From NCBI GenBank assembly GCA_036010965.1, contig DASCMO010000061.1, forward strand, positions 1-6,206: a DNA stretch of 6,206 nucleotides, written 5' to 3'. Below, piece after piece: positions 5,901-6,206 of the stretch (position 1 is its first letter; the number at the start of each line of letters is the position of its first letter). The notes beneath the pieces are model-generated. The model searched no databases. It saw only the letters and a program-made list of their open reading frames with translations, and was not told the origin of the DNA. This DNA comes from GCA-2686265 sp036010965. GTDB lineage: Bacteria; Planctomycetota; UBA1135; GCA-002686595. The translations under genes were made by a program, and so were the position numbers.

Positions 5901-6206
5901 AGTCCGCTCGCGCTGCGTGCGCGCCGGAGAGGACCTGCTCGCCGACACCCTGCCGTTCTGGTTGGAGCACGGACTCGACCCCGAGCACGGCGGCGTGTTC
6001 ACCTGCCTCGGCAGGCGCGGGGAGCTGCTCGACACGGACAAGTCCATCTGGACGCAGGGTCGCTGCGCCTGGTTGCTGGCGACGGTGCACTCCACCGTGG
6101 GTGAAGACGAGCGCTGGCTGGCGGGCGCACTCTCCTGCTTGCAGTTCCTGGAGCGCCACGGCTTCGATAAGGACGGCCGCATGTTCTTCCTGGTGACCGC
6201 CGACGG
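5893..6206 (+). CDS. N-acylglucosamine 2-epimerase (GlcNAc/ManNAc epimerase), N-terminal part, runs off the window
   Basis: From the GTG the frame gives 104 complete codons, about a quarter of the usual roughly 400 residues, and is open at the edge. The segment FWLEHGLDPEHGGVF (22-36), TCLGRRGELLD (37-47) and IWTQGR (52-57) matches the start of the AGE/renin-binding protein family (PF07221), whose (α/α)6 barrel interconverts N-acetylmannosamine and N-acetylglucosamine. HGGxFTCLG and the W-Q-G-R motif resemble animal RENBP. The GTG overlaps the symporter stop (GTGGATGA, 8 nt) and has a strong GGAGG, so it belongs to the same transcript. Next to the lyase, its likely job is turning ManNAc into GlcNAc, which avoids the ManNAc kinase and ManNAc-6-P epimerase of E. 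coli. Related enzymes of this fold act on mannose or cellobiose, but the neighbours favour ManNAc. The active-site histidines lie outside the window. Confidence 0.88.
   Translation, partial: MDEVRSRCVRAGEDLLADTLPFWLEHGLDPEHGGVFTCLGRRGELLDTDKSIWTQGRCAWLLATVHSTVGEDERWLAGALSCLQFLERHGFDKDGRMFFLVTAD

Noticed and set aside
5897..6196. ATG-started frame at 5897 as the last gene
   Set aside because: It is in a different frame, gives Ser/Cys/Arg-rich sequence with no family match, and lacks the well-spaced GGAGG relation and epimerase motifs of the GTG 5893 frame.

Overview
The window looks like part of a sialic acid (N-acetylneuraminate, Neu5Ac) scavenging locus from a GC-rich Gram-negative-type bacterium. 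Four features make Planctomycetota, or another member of the PVC group, my best guess: a secreted FAD-dependent oxidoreductase with an N-terminal β-rich module, a fused mutarotase/sodium-symporter protein, an animal-like N-acetylneuraminate lyase, and poor or absent Shine-Dalgarno sites at several starts. No rRNA or marker gene is present, so the phylum is an inference. Every convincing gene is on the + strand. I see no tRNA, rRNA, CRISPR array or mobile element.

Layout. Positions 1-93 hold the last 30 codons of an unidentified gene, whose stop lies in a perfect 13-bp tandem duplication. A roughly 220-nt non-coding stretch follows. Next is a 625-residue FAD-dependent oxidoreductase (316-2193) with a probable signal peptide. 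A 136-nt gap with a GC-rich hairpin separates it from a tight three-gene run with overlapping ends: N-acetylneuraminate lyase (2330-3232), a periplasmic mutarotase β-propeller fused to a sodium:solute symporter (3222-5900), and the N-terminal 104 codons of an N-acylglucosamine 2-epimerase (5893 to the window edge).

How they fit together (inference from families). Released Neu5Ac would meet the propeller at the outer face of the inner membrane. The propeller would speed α/β anomer exchange and the fused symporter would import the sugar with Na+. The cytoplasmic lyase would split Neu5Ac into pyruvate and ManNAc, and the epimerase would convert ManNAc to GlcNAc. This is the phosphorylate-late route, as in Bacteroides, rather than the NanK/NanE route of E. 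coli; a GlcNAc kinase would be needed elsewhere. The FAD oxidoreductase has no place in any sialic acid pathway I know. Together with the transporter fusion, it is the most promising lead for something undescribed.
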